Origin: Daedaleopsis sinensis
Lineage: Eukaryota > Basidiomycota > Agaricomycetes > Polyporales > Polyporaceae
DNA: 64,000 nucleotides
Assembly (NCBI GenBank): GCA_033807695.1
Contig: CM066303.1
Location: 4,464,001-4,528,000, forward strand
Reading direction: 5' to 3'
This document shows positions 1-12,648 of this stretch, piece by piece. The notes below the pieces were generated by a model. That model had not been told where the DNA came from. It saw only the letters and a list, made by a program, of their open reading frames with translations, and did not search any database. The translations under genes were made by a program, and so were the position numbers. Position 1 is the first letter of the stretch, and the number at the start of each line of letters is the position of its first letter.

Positions 1-1179
1 CCGACCCGAGCGGCTGCACTACACCTTTTCGCGCTTGTCTGCACATCGTACCCCCTCGAAGTCTTCGCAGATCCTGGACGCCGCACGCCTCTGAGCCTGC
101 TCTTATCATCCGTCCTCCTCTGATTGCTATCGTCCGGCTTCTCGTCATCGAACCCGATTTCACCGTGCTCGCCGCGCTCGCCGGCGCCCTCAGACCCTCT
201 TCCCGCACATGCGCTGGCATTCACGCGAGCAGCTCGAGCTCCCCGGATTTGGACCTCCCCTGATGGTCAGCAGGATGCACAACGAGGGGCGATACTAGCC
301 GGCTTCGTAAAGTCGAGTGTGGGGTGGCAGAAACGCGCGAGGATCGGACGTGCATCATCTTCGTAGAGTCCGGATTATCATGACGCGCCACGTTCCGGAA
401 CAGCGACGCGCCTGACTTGGATTTGGACGTATCCCTTGCCTACATCGTCGATCGCCGGCGCGGTTGTCGAATCTACGGGCTGCGCCGCATTCAAGCTCAG
501 GCTCATTCGCGAGGATGGGAACCCTGCTCTCTTGTGAGCGTTGTAGGCGCAACAACAGCCTTGCAATCTCGCCTCCTCCCTTCGCGTGCGAGCTATAGAC
601 ACCCTGGCCCGCATTGTACGCCGACTCGATCTTTCAATCGGTTCATGTCTCACTAGTCACTCCTCCGCCTACACGTCTCTTCTACGCTTACACACTGTCT
701 CTTGCACTTTTGCCCGCACATTCCTCTTGGACCCCGCGATCCGAACCGTCGATCATAAACTGGCAGGAGACCGGCCAAAGCCGATTCAGCCTGAGCTCGA
801 GCTCGGGGCAGTGACTATGATCATCCAATGCAACCTCTGACGCGGCTCGAATGCCGTTCACATAGATCGTTCCCAGTACGATCACTGCGTCCAATCGATC
901 TCTCTCTATCTCTATGTCACCGCCGCATTAATATCGCGCTCATCGCGACAACCGGTTCCCTCGGACAGGAGCGCTGGACGAGGCGCGCAGCGACATACAT
1001 TCTCTCCCCGTCGACGAAACAGTTTTTCGACGATGTCGTAGATTATGTTCGTGAGTGGAATCTGCCGGGTACTTTTCCTGCACGCGTGCTGACTGCGCCG
1101 ATGTACTACATGGATGCAGACACCCGTCCGCCTGCATGCGCGATTTTCACCGGCCGCGCCTGAACGGACTTATTTCACG
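1..1179. other. No supportable gene
   Basis: Only short, mutually overlapping open frames occur here and none has recognisable protein character. The interval lies directly upstream of the WRAP53-like relic and may hold more decayed parts of it; one frame near 250 reads a weak SPDG-like stretch as found near the start of that family. This is too little to call a gene. Confidence 0.4.
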
Positions 1180-2122
1180 CCGCCCGTGTGGGTAGTCTAT
1201 TCCTCCGTGTTCACGTACCGCCCTCTCTGTCTAATCGCTATGCGACATGCCCGCCATACCCGCTAGGGCGGCGTTTCTCGTCGGCGCAGACAGATCCCCG
1301 AGCTGGCATTCAGCAGTTCGTGACCCGTGGCGCGCATCTGTCGCGTTAGACTGTATTGCAGTTTCGAGGATGCAACTGAGGTCGTCTTCGACGTCTACTG
1401 TCCCGTACGCACAACGCCTTCGAAGAAGAGCCGGAATGGGCTCAATGTTCTTCCGCCCTTCATTTTGTCTGGAGCACATTTCGGCAGGAATGATATCGGC
1501 TTTGGTGGTCGCCCCAGACGTTTCATACCTGTACACGGCGCGGCCGTGGGCTTTTTCAGCCCCTGCGTACCGCACCTATTTTGTCCAAAATTCCGCTCTT
1601 CTCAGAAAGAAGCGAGCGGGGAGCCATGCTCGACAGACCAGGCCCTAGGGTGTGGTGTGCAGATCAGTGTCTCGCAACTGCGTGGCCGACTCCGCGTGCG
1701 CACGCCCGGCGTTGGCGTGCTGAGAAGGGCGAGTCAGTCGCTCTTCAATCCCGCGAGGCCGTATCTGCTCTACGCATCGTTACGGTGGATGGAGCCCATC
1801 TACTGTTGGGATCTCCGGGGCGACCTGAGCCGGCCGTCCGCGATCTCCACAACGGTCACGCCTAGGAACGGCCGAAGGTCGCGCGCGACGGCGACGAACC
1901 AGCGGCCGCGGTTTGACATTGACTATAGCGGGACGTGGCTCGTGTTGGCGACGAGGTGAGTCTGCTCTCCCGTCTGCCCCCGTACACTGATGTGGCTTAC
2001 ACTCCGCGTCACCTACCGCGTGGTCGACGCAGCGCAACAGCATTTCTGTCCTCGATCTTGCTGCGCGGGCTAACGGCGAGCCGCTCTCGGACGAGAAACA
2101 GGTCCCGATGACTACCTGAGTT
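1180..2122 (+). pseudogene. Frameshifted relic of a WRAP53/TCAB1-like WD40 protein
   Basis: Segments matching the WRAP53/TCAB1 (yeast Swt21) WD40 family follow the family order but lie in different frames. At about 1351-1443 a frame reads LYCSFEDATEVVFDV and then TTPSKKSRNGL. At 1493-1540 another frame reads ISALVVAPD. At 1593-1628 a third reads PLFSERSERGAM. At 1747-1956 the first frame returns with NPARPYLLYASLR, IYCWDLRGD and TNQRPRFDID. After a probable intron, about 2035-2120 reads SISVLDL and then stops. Intact relatives act in Cajal-body and telomerase RNA trafficking. No spliced path joins the pieces without frame changes, so I read it as decayed. The family match rests on memory of fungal homologs. 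The region to about 2500 holds only unrelated short frames. Confidence 0.55.
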
Positions 2123-2545
2123 TCGCAGACGGCAACGGGTCACCCATGTCGACTGGCTTGGTGTATGTCCTCTCGCTGCGCGTCGTATCTGTACGACCGG
2201 CTTACTCTCTGCCTCAGTTTCAAAGTGGACCACTGCCGGGCGAGACTGTCGACGAGTCGCAGGAGCGGTGTTCGATACAGGCTTTCGAAGCGAGCACTCG
2301 ACTTTCCACCGCTCCTGTCTATGACGGCTCACAGGCCGTCGAGCGTACACATGAGCAACTAGGGGCCTTCGTCCGAGCGATACGCCCGAGCGAGATCATC
2401 CGAGTGGCCGCAGCCCTTGCATATTGTGTTGCTGGGTCGAATGCGAGTGTGCTTGTCGTGTCGCTTCGGCGGACGAGCTTTCTCAAGGACATGCTGAAGT
2501 AGTATCTGCGAGAATGTCATGAATATATTTTCAGCGATACGAATG

Positions 2546-5187
2546 CTAAGTTGTGGAACGATCTAGCGAGCGCGAAAGTAAGTGTCCTATGTAGGTAAAA
2601 CATACAACGCCATCCTCATCACCAGAACAAAGTATAGTACCATCTGGAGTAAATTGGAGTACTGTAATGCGCTCTGTATGTCTTCTGACGACTCCGATAC
2701 TGCATCCACTTGTAGTGCTGTATAGGTTTATGCTCCCGGTATCATATCCGAGAGCTACATGCCGAACGTCAGGGGAAAATGCCACAAACACTGCATCCCG
2801 TTCAAACCTCTGAAAGGTCGGGCTACCTAGCACAAACTGAGCCAACAAATCGCCAGTCGTCACCGACCATACCGCCGCTTGACCATTTCCGAGTACTTGG
2901 ATGACTTTGGTGTGATCGGCAGACAGTGCAGCGTCCTTGACCTGTAAATCCCACCCCTTCAACCTGTTGTAGTCGGCAAGAATGATGTTGCGCGGTGAGG
3001 TTAAAGTGTTCAAGTCGCAGATTGTGATACACGGTCCTAGGCATAGAAGGAGATGTGTGTTGATCGAGTCAAAATAGGGTGGGGCTTGACTTCCGACCCT
3101 ATACTGCACGTGAGGCAATGGATGACCGTAGAGCTCCCCTCGCAAAGACCGTTCTTCAAGATCCCACACTTGGATATAAAGGCGGTAATTCCCCTCGCAG
3201 TCGTTTGCTATTGACTTCGACAAGATCCAGGGCCTGTCGGGGACGGTAATAAGGGGAGTTGTGGAAGGGGGGAGTGGAGAAAGTTGAAAGATTTGTTCCG
3301 GAGGACCCTTGTTCCGTAAGTCCAAGACAGCTACCCATGCGTGTGATCCGGATCGTTGTACAACAAACAGCTTTGACCCGTCAGAGGACCATGATGTGCA
3401 ACTGTGAAAGCAGCCATCCACAGAGGGAAGACTTGGCAATTGTGAGATATCGAGAGCCCACACTGGGACTTCGTTTGATGTAAGATCGAACACTTGTATA
3501 GCAGTTAAAGCTGTAGTCCGTTCTTGAGATATTGCGACCAGGTAGCGGTTGTCGGGAGAGAAGGAATTGAGAATGTAGTATAAGTACTCCCGGTTGTCGA
3601 CGGCCCATTCGCAAGCAGTGGTATGGTCTGAAAGTCTCCATACAGCGACACTCCTCTCCCGAGAATGCAAGGATTTGCGGCTAGTAGTGGCTACCCATCG
3701 CCCATTGGGAGAGATCGAGAGCTGATTGACCATTGTCAAATGGCCATATGTGACCTGTGTGTTGTGCACTATTAAGTAGTATTAGCAATAGGGTCAGTTA
3801 ATATATACTATGTAGGAGTTAATGTAGCCTCGCACAAACTCACGTGTGGAGTGATTGACTACCTCAAATAAGCCTTGGTGATCTAAACGAGGAACCGTGA
3901 TACGTAGAAGTTCATTGAGCATCGCCTGGTGGTTACGTTTGATGGTATTTGATGCCATGCGAATAGTAACCTTGGATGATAGACCATCGAGGGAATGAAG
4001 CAACGCCTGAAAGCAATTGAAGTTCTTATCGAAGAACGGGGTGGAATTGGTTATTGGCAATAACGCGTGTATCATCTCGTTCATCTTCCTCCTGGAAAGA
4101 TCCCAAAGGAAGATGTAGTGTGAGCAGGTGTTGCTAATCTTGCGCAGGTTATTTTTAATGTCCGAGACCATGTCCTGCTCTACTACATCTCCAAATTTGT
4201 CGGATAGTCGAAGCGCAATGGTCTGCAACTTAGGCAAGATATGCATCTCCGCCAGAGCGGGGAGAGAATCTATACAAACTGCAGGTAAGATACACGTCAT
4301 GAATATATCGCAAACACTTACCTTTTAGGTCCTCGAAGTCCAAGGAGAGATGCTCAAGCACATCTCGCGCCGTTGCCGGTAAGCTCATAATCACATTTAA
4401 TGTCTCGTCTACCTAGCGTGGTCGTAAATAACAGTGGCGATTACATGGTGTGGATAATACTAACCATGAGATCCTTAATATTTGATCGCTTTCGTCCCGT
4501 CTGTACCAATCCTGGCTCTGGAGATGGAAGCTCTACTTGGTTACATCGGAGCGTATGAAGACGAGGGAGAGCCTCAATGAGCTTGGTGAAATGTATGGCT
4601 TTGTCGAACTTGATTCCAAAGAGATATAAATATTCGAGTTGCGATGCGACTCTGAGGGCTCGAAGAGTGTTGCGGTGAAAGGACACAGGGTGAAGAACGG
4701 TCTTCCTCTGAGAGAATACGAGTTTGATGCTCTGCAGATGTGGCAATCGCAAGTGTCCCAGTGGGCGTAGAATGTTCAGCTCTTTGGGTGAATGGATGGT
4801 CATCGAGGAGATCTTGCTAACGAGGAAAGGTCGGTCGACTAGATAGGTACGGAGGTCATCGGGCTGACTCGGACTCGGGGCATAGCGAGCGAGCTGGATC
4901 CCTTTGAAGAGATGGACGACGCTGCGAGGAAGCCATGCACGACACACTAGAGCGCAAATCCGAAGAGTCTTGACATCGTCTTGTAGCTCGTCAATAATGT
5001 TCTCCTCGACCTCCGTCGGAAAAGAGCCGGGGAAGGAAACAACGGGATGGGCGTAGATGAAGCTGACGAAAAGCGGCGAAGGGGCATTGTGAGATACTGT
5101 GTCGCTCTTCACCGGGATAGTCGAGGGCTCAGCGGGAATGGCATGCTCTGTGAGTATCTGTGCAGGAGGATTGACGATGGAGCTCAT
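2546..5187 (-). CDS. F-box and WD40 repeat fusion protein (paralog 1)
   Basis: Four exons join in frame at 5187-4465, 4412-4322, 4278-3844 and 3768-2546, giving about 823 residues. The start is the ATG reading MSSIVNPP. An F-box-like segment lies around residues 55-100 (FPTEVEENIIDELQDDVKTL, then ICALVCRAW). A helical middle part follows at about 240-415 with no domain I can name. The last 400 residues are WD40-like, with blades such as SPNGRWVAT, FSPDNRYLV and FTPDGTILCSGDEDG. F-box proteins normally recruit substrates to SCF ubiquitin ligases; a WD40 partner-binding platform would suit that, but the role is inferred. The same exon layout recurs at 15579-18393, so the two are paralogs in direct orientation. 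Introns follow GT-AG. Confidence 0.8.
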
Positions 5188-5982
5188 GTCGAGTGTGCTG
5201 TATGAGAGACGGGTACGAGAGAGGTTGGAAAAGTGGAGAGACAGACTCGGACGCCCGCAGCGTAGACGGGGTGGCCATCGATGGTCATCTAGCCGCCACT
5301 GCAGTCTGACAGAACTTTATCGAACGCAGCCACACGAAGTGTACAGGTCTGATATTCCCCATTGTGGGTGTTCGGTAAGATACAATGCAAGAATGTGCAA
5401 TTTGAAAAGACAGGGCTGCGATATATACACGCCTCAGACTACGTACGTCGACTCTTCTATGCTTAATTGGCATAGACGAGTGACGAGGCAATCAAAACAA
5501 GGAGTGAGAAGCAGTGATTGGATTATCGTCGAAGGACTGGACGGTACTCGATCGCGAGGCACGCTCGAGTGTACAACATGATATGCAAATGATACTACAC
5601 GGGCGGCCGCGCGCCACTGGAAGTACGGATAGAGTAGCTACGGGGTATATATGGTACAAGAAAATGTCAGTTGTCCGTGAGTGCGTAGGCGATGATAGTA
5701 GTGTGCATGAGATGTCCGCGGGTATGTATAATGATAGTCGGTACGTGTTGCAGCTTGAATATCCGGCATCCGGAAGGAGAGTGGGATGAGCGAAGGGGCG
5801 GGAGTGAATCAGTGCGAGTGAGAGGTGGGTGATGGGGAGATGTAAGATATGATGAGATGTCCGTGAATCGTAAGGCGAGGGACTCGGGGGAGGAGTAGAG
5901 CTCGGTGTCGCGAGCTGGGAGATGATAGCGCGAGAACGCAGGAGGGGAAAGGGCGAGGCAAGAATCCGCGAGGTAACTCGAC
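5188..5982. other. Intergenic, F-box gene upstream region
   Basis: About 0.8 kb separates the start of the F-box/WD40 gene from the stop of the GMC oxidoreductase gene. It should carry the former's promoter and the latter's 3' UTR. A TATATA stretch lies near 5420, about 230 bp upstream of the F-box gene ATG. No further gene is supported. Confidence 0.5.
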
Positions 5983-8290
5983 CTACGACAGGAGTGAAGC
6001 GACCAGGGCCGCAACGAGCAGAACGAGCGACCCGCTCGACGCAAGCGCGATCACGCCATTGTTCGAGTTATTGTTGTGGCCGGCACCGGGATTGCTTCCA
6101 TTCGAACCCGAGCTAGAGTTAGAGCTAGAGTTGCCGCTATACGATGCACGAATCAACTTCGCCGCCTGTTCAGCTAGGCCGTACACAGGTGCTTGCAGCT
6201 AAAAGAGATCCAACCATCAGCGCGTGCACCACCCCAAAGAGCTCGTAAGACTCACATGAGCGGCTACCGAAATCGGGAACACAGACGCGTCGACGACGCG
6301 CACGTTGCCTAGGCCGTACACCTTCAGGTCAGCATCGACGACCCCGCCCTGCTCGCGCGGGAGCATCGCACAGGTCGACGACGGGTGGAACTCGGTCCCG
6401 ATGTTCTGCGCGAGCCACGCCTCCCAGTCCGCGTCCGTCTGCACCTGGCTCCCGGGCGTGATCTCCTCGCCGACGGCCGCGCTGAGCGGCGCCGTGCCCG
6501 CGATCTTCCGCGCGAGCTTCAGACCCTCGCGCAGGATCGTCTTGTCAGCGGGGTGTGAGAGGTACTGCGGGTCGAGCGTGGGCTGCGTGAACGGGTCTGC
6601 GGAGGTGATGTACAGCCGGCCCTGCGAGTACGGGTGCTGGAGGCCGGCCTGGATGATGAGCGCGTTCGAGCCGTCGGGTGCGGTGCTCGTCAGCTGGAGG
6701 AGGATCTCGACTTGCCCGACGAGGCTTGGGAAAACTTCGTTGAGTGTCGCGTTGTAGATCGCGGCGTAGCCCTGCTTGACCGCGTCGGAGGTGCTGGGCA
6801 CGAGGGTGTCGAGCGAGCTGGGGAGCGCGTCGGCGATCTGTTGGTGGAGCGTGGTCGAGCCGTCGTTTCCGAAAAGGATGCCCGAGCCGACGTAGGCGAT
6901 TGCGGAGTTGACGTAGGAGAGAAACTGGGGGGTGTTACCCGTCGCTTTCGAGGCATAGAGGGACGCGGCAGTGTCTGTACTCGTCTTGAAGAGCAAGCCA
7001 GTGCTCTACGAATCGACGTCAGCGACAGCGAGAATGTAAAAGAAGAATTGCACGCACGATATGGTCCTGTAAATGTTGTCCGACACCCGGGAGGTCGACT
7101 TGGACATCCACGCCCGCAGCCTTCAACACGTCGGCCGGTCCGACACCGCTATACTGCAGAACACGTGGGCTGCCCATCGCTCCGCTGGAAATAATGACCT
7201 CCTTCCGGACTTTGACAGTCTGCCTCGGCGCGTCCGGGCCGCTCGCCCACTCGACGCCCGTCGCAGTGAGGTTGTTCGCGTTGGAGGTGTCGAACAACAA
7301 ACGGGTCACAGTCGCGTTCGGGAGTACGGCGAGGTTGTCGCGAGGTGGAAGAGGGTCGATGTACGCCGAGCGCGCGTACGAACGTGTCCAGTTCGCGGGG
7401 TTGATCGAGTTGGTCGCAATGAACGCGCCCCAGGCCTCGCCTCCGTACGCATTCTTGGTCGCCGAGACGCCGACGTTGACAAGCGTCGACGTCCAGTTGC
7501 CGATCGTCGTGAACTCACTGCACAGTCGCCATGAGTGTGACTCGCACAAGTATCGAACACACGGATGAACTCACAATCCAGGATAACTCGCGTGAACCGG
7601 CCCATTCGTCCCTCGGCTAGAAGCATCGAACTGGATGTTCGCGATAGCCTGGATGTCCGACGTCGGGGGCGTAAACGTCTCACTCGCCTGTAGGCCCTGG
7701 TAGAAGTTGTCCCAGGCCCACTTGTCGCCCCCGTCGACGAGGCGTGACATTGCGTCGATCTCGATCTTGTTCGGGCGGACGTGGTACAAGCCGTTCATCG
7801 CGGATGACCCGCCCAAGACCTTGCCGCACGGCCAGGACATGGGCCGGTTCCCCGCGTTCGGCTGGTCCACGGTCTTGTACGCCCAGTCGTGGGAGGTGCC
7901 CGGGAGGCCAGCGTAGTACGTCATCACCGGGGTATCTGGTTGCGTCAACGGTCACGGAGACGCATAGTTAGCTTGCTGATGCCACTGTACCCGAAGCGCG
8001 AGATACTCACTGATGGTTTCCGCGGCGGAGTCTCCTGTGTCGCCGGCTTCAAGGACGAGCACCGATGTGCTGGCATCTTCGGAGAGACGGGACGCCAGGA
8101 CAAGCCCGGCAGTGCCGCCGCCCACGATGACGAAGTCGTACTCGTCTGCGACCTGGCCGTTGTAGACGATGTTCCGCCGGTGGAGGTCCTGGCCATAGCC
8201 GTCGTGGTAGATGTCGCGGTGACCGCCAGTGAAGGCGGCGGAGTAATGAGAGAGCGAGACGGTCGCGAGGAGGAGTCCTAGAGACCGCAT
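5983..8290 (-). CDS. Secreted GMC oxidoreductase (aryl-alcohol-oxidase-like) with probable GPI anchor
   Basis: Five exons splice in frame to about 688 residues. The ATG at 8290 opens a signal peptide ([20 protein letters not shown]); the longer upstream frame would mask it. The FAD-binding [18 protein letters not shown] follows near residue 55. Other GMC signatures are [45 protein letters not shown] (first catalytic His) and [11 protein letters not shown] followed by AAH (second His) and the terminal [10 protein letters not shown] helix. Relatives oxidise aryl alcohols or sugars and supply H2O2 for lignocellulose decay (CAZy AA3 type). Beyond the usual end, about 60 extra residues form a Ser/Asn/Gly-rich linker and a hydrophobic tail ([13 protein letters not shown]), which suggests GPI anchoring to the cell surface. 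Substrate cannot be set from sequence. Confidence 0.9.
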
Positions 8291-8390
8291 CGGATGATAG
8301 GGAGGGAGAGTCGGTAGGAGATTAACGAAGCTAAGGTCAGCAATGATCGTATGTAGATTGGGGGAAAGGTGCACACCGCGGTGCTCTTTG

Positions 8391-8397
8391 TTATAAG
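8391..8397 (-). promoter_or_regulatory. Possible TATA element of the GMC oxidoreductase gene
   Basis: A TTATAA core lies about 100 bp upstream of the ATG at 8290, a plausible distance for a fungal TATA box. This is position and sequence only. Confidence 0.3.
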
Positions 8398-8399
8398 GC

Positions 8400-10425
8400 G
8401 GAGGAGGCCCTTGTGCTGTGGGCTATGCACCCGGGGGAGAACGGACGGAATGTGCATGTTGGACAGCAGCGGCCGTTCCGGGTCTGGTGCGGGACCTCGA
8501 GCACTCGGGCGCTTCGTGGCGCGCCGAGGCCAGACCGTCCTCGGTCTTTACCGGCTGACTCTAGTCCTCGAGCTCCGAGCCTCGACGCTTTCGCGTACAG
8601 CATTGCATGCATATTGCATCCGGTGAAGGCGAAATATGCGACCACTCGTTGCAGCGTTGAATATCTGAATATCATACCTTGCTTGCGTTGGTCAACTAGA
8701 ATTAATGAGTATTGACCTCGAGGAACAACTTAGGCGCCTACCAGATACTTAGCACCATAGCCGCTAGCGGGCACGGATGGCCGCTACATACAATTTGCAT
8801 TCCTCGTCGACTTCAGCTGGACCGTGAAGGACTCGCCTAGCCCTGGCTGAGAGCCTGGTACTTACTGTATATCGAGCCTTCGATCATACTCCAGTCAGAA
8901 CGTAGTATCGCGCTGAGATACATAATGATACTTACCACGGCTCATGGGGACGATGTACAGCACGACAGGCTCGATGACCGGAGACGAAGAAACGACGCGG
9001 TGAAGCGCATGCCGCAGCAAGACCAGACCAGTACGGTCGGTTCTGTTATTCCTCCCGATTGTCCAACAGCATCACAGCAAAGGGAAGGGCGACAGCTCCG
9101 GGAGAGACTTCGGCCATAGTCATTGTGTTCGATAAGTCAGCGAGGACAGCTTGCGACAGGATTTCCCATAGCAATGTGTGTGACTAGCTGGGGCCAGCTG
9201 CAGGGGCGTCGCTCTCGGAGGGGTCGCCAGTCCGAAAACATGTTGACCCCGAGGAGAATATCCCGGATTGCTCATATCCACCCATTGCTCGTATCCACCA
9301 TAAGGATGATCGAGCAGCGAATTGGAAGTGGACAGTCTCCGCTCATACGTGGCTTGACCTTAGGGCTGGGAGGTGAACATGAGATGGCGATGATGACCAT
9401 GAAAAACGCACTGTGCCCACCTGAAGCCTCCCAGAAAACACACCATCGGAGGTCCCCGGTTGACCGTACACCTCATACAGGGTCATCCCGCTCTCACAGA
9501 GAAGTGAACCGGTAATGTTGCAACGGCAATAAAATTCGAAGTTACCGGTAGACTTCACTCCATACTCCCGCGGATGTTCTCGTATTGCATTCAATTGACT
9601 CCGAACGTATGCACACGCCTAAGCTTTGGGTAACGATACCATGAGCGAGACCATGAGCGAGAGAGTCAAGACGAGCGAGAGGAGGAAGAAGAGGAAGAGG
9701 AGGAAGAGGAAGAAGTGAGACGCAGTACAGTAGTCACCGTAGCTACGTCATCGGGCTCTGATGTAAGCCGCAGAGACGCTCACCGCCCGGACCGACGTGT
9801 GCGCCAGTGCGAGCACGTACGGCGTACGCACTTCGAGGATTCGATAGCGAGAACACAAGCTATAACGGTGCAGAGTTACGTTACATGCTGTGATGGTAGA
9901 GTACGATACATGTGCGGAGAGCGAGAAAACATAGCGGACACGATCAACATACATGATTTCGATTAGAGTTGCAAGCAATGGTGTAAACAGAGTCTAGAGA
10001 GAAAAGATCGAAAATACCCTCCGGGCCAAGGAAGGAAAGCGCGGCACTGAGTCGCGCTTCGTCCAAGAAACGAGATGGACGAGGTGCGCAAGCTTACGAT
10101 GTTGACAGGTAGGCCGACGGCGGAGCCTCGCACATACCCGACACCAGTTGGTCGGTGGCCAAAGGTGAAAGGCATGGCGACTTGGTGATGCACCGCGGGA
10201 GCCAGGTGCACGTAGCATCGGGAGGCCCGACGACGAAGGAGCCGTGTGCGTTCGTCGGACGTCGGCCGTCGTTGACTCGTCGCTAACCGTGTGTCGTCCG
10301 ACGAGCCTTGACCGCGCCCTGCCCGATGCATACGAACCGTCCGTCCGCGCAGACCGAGTAGGACGGTGATGATACCGCGTCAACGCTCAGCAGCAGGCGA
10401 GAGACAACTTGTCGTGTGCGGGCAG
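8400..10425. other. Long intergenic region with a purine tract
   Basis: No coding region is supported across about 2 kb, an unusually long gap for this window. A GAGGAAGAAG-type purine-only tract runs from about 9655 to 9720, preceded by two copies of ACCATGAGCGAGA. The remaining open frames are short and lack family character. Confidence 0.5.
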
Positions 10426-12648
10426 CTACGCCCAGTACCGCACGCGGTCGTCGAAGCTCAGCCCGTCCGCGTCCATGACCCGCCTGCCCGCGCGCTCGTC
10501 AAGCGGGTCCAGGCAGAGCCAGCCCTCCGAGCGGTCAATACGCCAGAACCGCCTCTCGACAACGAACGCAGGATCCGAGGTTGCGAATAGTAACGGGACA
10601 GGGGTAGGTGTGGGGGCAGCGGGAGGATTGGCTTTGCGCTTGGCATCGTGCAGGATCTCGAAGAGCACGTAGCGCAGGCACGGCATCTGCTCTGCGACCT
10701 GCCTCGCAAACCCCTCCGCGCCGCCGCTAGGGCCAGTAGGGTCCGCGTCGTCCTCGTCTTCCGGTATGCGGTCGAACGGGACGGAGGTGCGGTCCCAGCG
10801 CAGGACGAACGTCGACAGCGAGTCCGCGAGTGGCTCGAGGAGCGCAAGGAGGTCGCGCTAGCATGGCGTGGACGTAGGCAGAGGCGATGGGCATGGAACG
10901 TCAGTGCGAAGGGCAGCGTTGGAACGCGCGACGAGACTCACCGTGACGTCGATCCACCTCCCCGGCTCCTCGACCCGCACCGTGAGCTCGCTCAGACCAG
11001 CCCATACCTCCGTCGCCGCCACGGATGCACCGCCGGTCTCGCCCTCGCCTGGGACCATGACGCTCCCTCCGCTTCCTCCTCCAAACAGCGTCCTCAGGCC
11101 CTCCCGCTCCTTGCCCTTCCAGCTCCGCGTCCCCTTCACCTTGCCCACCCGCCTAACGACGGCCGCCGCGTCCCACCAGCCCCTCTCGAGCCCGAGACTG
11201 AGACCCCTCGGACGCACCTCCGCGAGCACCTTCCGCACCGCCGCCGCCTCGTCCCCATCCGCGCTGAGCGACCCGATCTCGAGCTTGTCCACAGCACATG
11301 AGAACCCGAGGGCGTACAACCCCGGGGCGAACCCGCGCACACGCGCGATGGGCGGGAAGGAGCTGTACAACTGCGAGGTCAGGTTCGCCTCGCGCGTGGC
11401 GTGGATCGAAGGCATCGACGAGCGGAGCCGCCGTTTCTTCTGTTTGTGCGTCTGCGTAGGAGACGCGGGCGGGGTCGGGGAGGTGGGCGAGGCGAACGTC
11501 GCCGAGTCGGGTGGGGGCGAGTGCGGAGGTGACGGGGAGGTGACGGGCGACGAGGTCGGGAGGGACGCACGCACGCTGTACCCGTCGTACGGCGTGTAGA
11601 CGTAAATGTCAGATACGCTCGGGAACGCGTGCACGAGTGGCGTAACGGTTGGCACGCCTGCGAGACGGAGGGAGAGCGTGCGCACGGCCGGGTAACGCAG
11701 CTTGTCCGCGACTGTCACGATGATCGCATTGCTCGCACGAAGAGCCTTCAGACTCTGCATCGAGTGTACGAGCAGGGGGACAGGGTCGGGGAGAACAATG
11801 GTGGCGCCTGCTGCAGGCGTCGTAGCCGGGGTGGGGTCAGGGGTCGGAAGCCCAGTAAACTCACCGTTGGGCAGAGGAAGCACAATCGCGTTCGGGCCGG
11901 GCTTAGAGACGGACGCGGAGATGACGGAGGATACCCAGAAGTCGTCGAAGGCAACCTCGACGTCCTCGAGCTGCGCGTTCACTTTCTGGAGCAGCTCACA
12001 TCCGCGCGGGCCGACCTCGGAAAGCACGAGATGGGTAAGAGAGGAGAGCGCGGAGAGGACACGGGGTATGCGCGGGTCGTGTGCTAGAAGCGAGTCGGTG
12101 TACGCGATGTGGAGCTGGGTGAGGCTGCGGGCTGATGCAAGGATGTGCAGGAGCGATGTTGTGGGGAACGCATCTGTGAGCTCGTGCGGCGGGATACGGA
12201 GGACGAGGCGTCGCAGATGTGCTATGGGGATGTCCGAGGAGGGTGAGGAGGTGGGTGAGGGGGTTAGAGAGCCTGAGCCGGCACTGTGAAATTCGTCGTC
12301 CGAGGCATCGCGTTCGTCGTCCGAAGCTTCGTCTTCGTTGTCTTCGGCCTCGTCGTCGTCGGCGCCAGTCCCGTCGTCGTCCTCGTCATCTTCATCAACA
12401 TCTTCATCGTCGTCGTCATCGTCGTCATCGTCCTCCAGCGCCTCCCGGCTATTGACGCCCCACTGCCTCACGACGTCCTCCGCCGAGCTCAAGCTCACCT
12501 CGCCCTCGTATCCGTGTCCATTCCCGACGCCGTTCGGACTTGATGTCGACGCGTTCAAAGAGGTCGTGTGCGCGTTGTCGGGCCTTTGAGGAGGCTTCGG
12601 AGAGGACGGGTCACGCAACCGAGCGGTCGAGTCGAGGGGTGGTGGCAT
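10426..12648 (-). CDS. Conserved hypothetical protein with acidic tract and leucine-rich segments
   Basis: Two exons splice in phase 0: the large exon ends with VT near 10940 and the next resumes with RDLLALLEPL near 10860, ending at 10426. The first in-frame ATG is 12648 (MPPPLDST); the longer upstream frame has no ATG. The protein is about 725 residues. Residues 70-130 are a long Asp/Glu run. A leucine-rich stretch follows (HLRRLVLRIPP, SLTQLHIAYTDSLL, LTHLVLSEVG), resembling the LRR half of F-box/LRR proteins, but I see no F-box. A Pro/Ser/Thr-rich insert lies in the middle. The C-terminal exon ends DDRVRYWA. Function is unknown; adaptor use of the LRR is a guess. Confidence 0.7.

Noticed and set aside
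1..1163. Chain of plus-strand frames as a separate gene
   Set aside because: No shared splice path, no motifs, and composition like the adjoining relic.
10648..12589. Several plus-strand frames opposite the acidic LRR-like gene
   Set aside because: Their Arg-, Val- or Ser-runs are the complement of the Asp/Glu-coding tract; they are shadows of the minus-strand gene.
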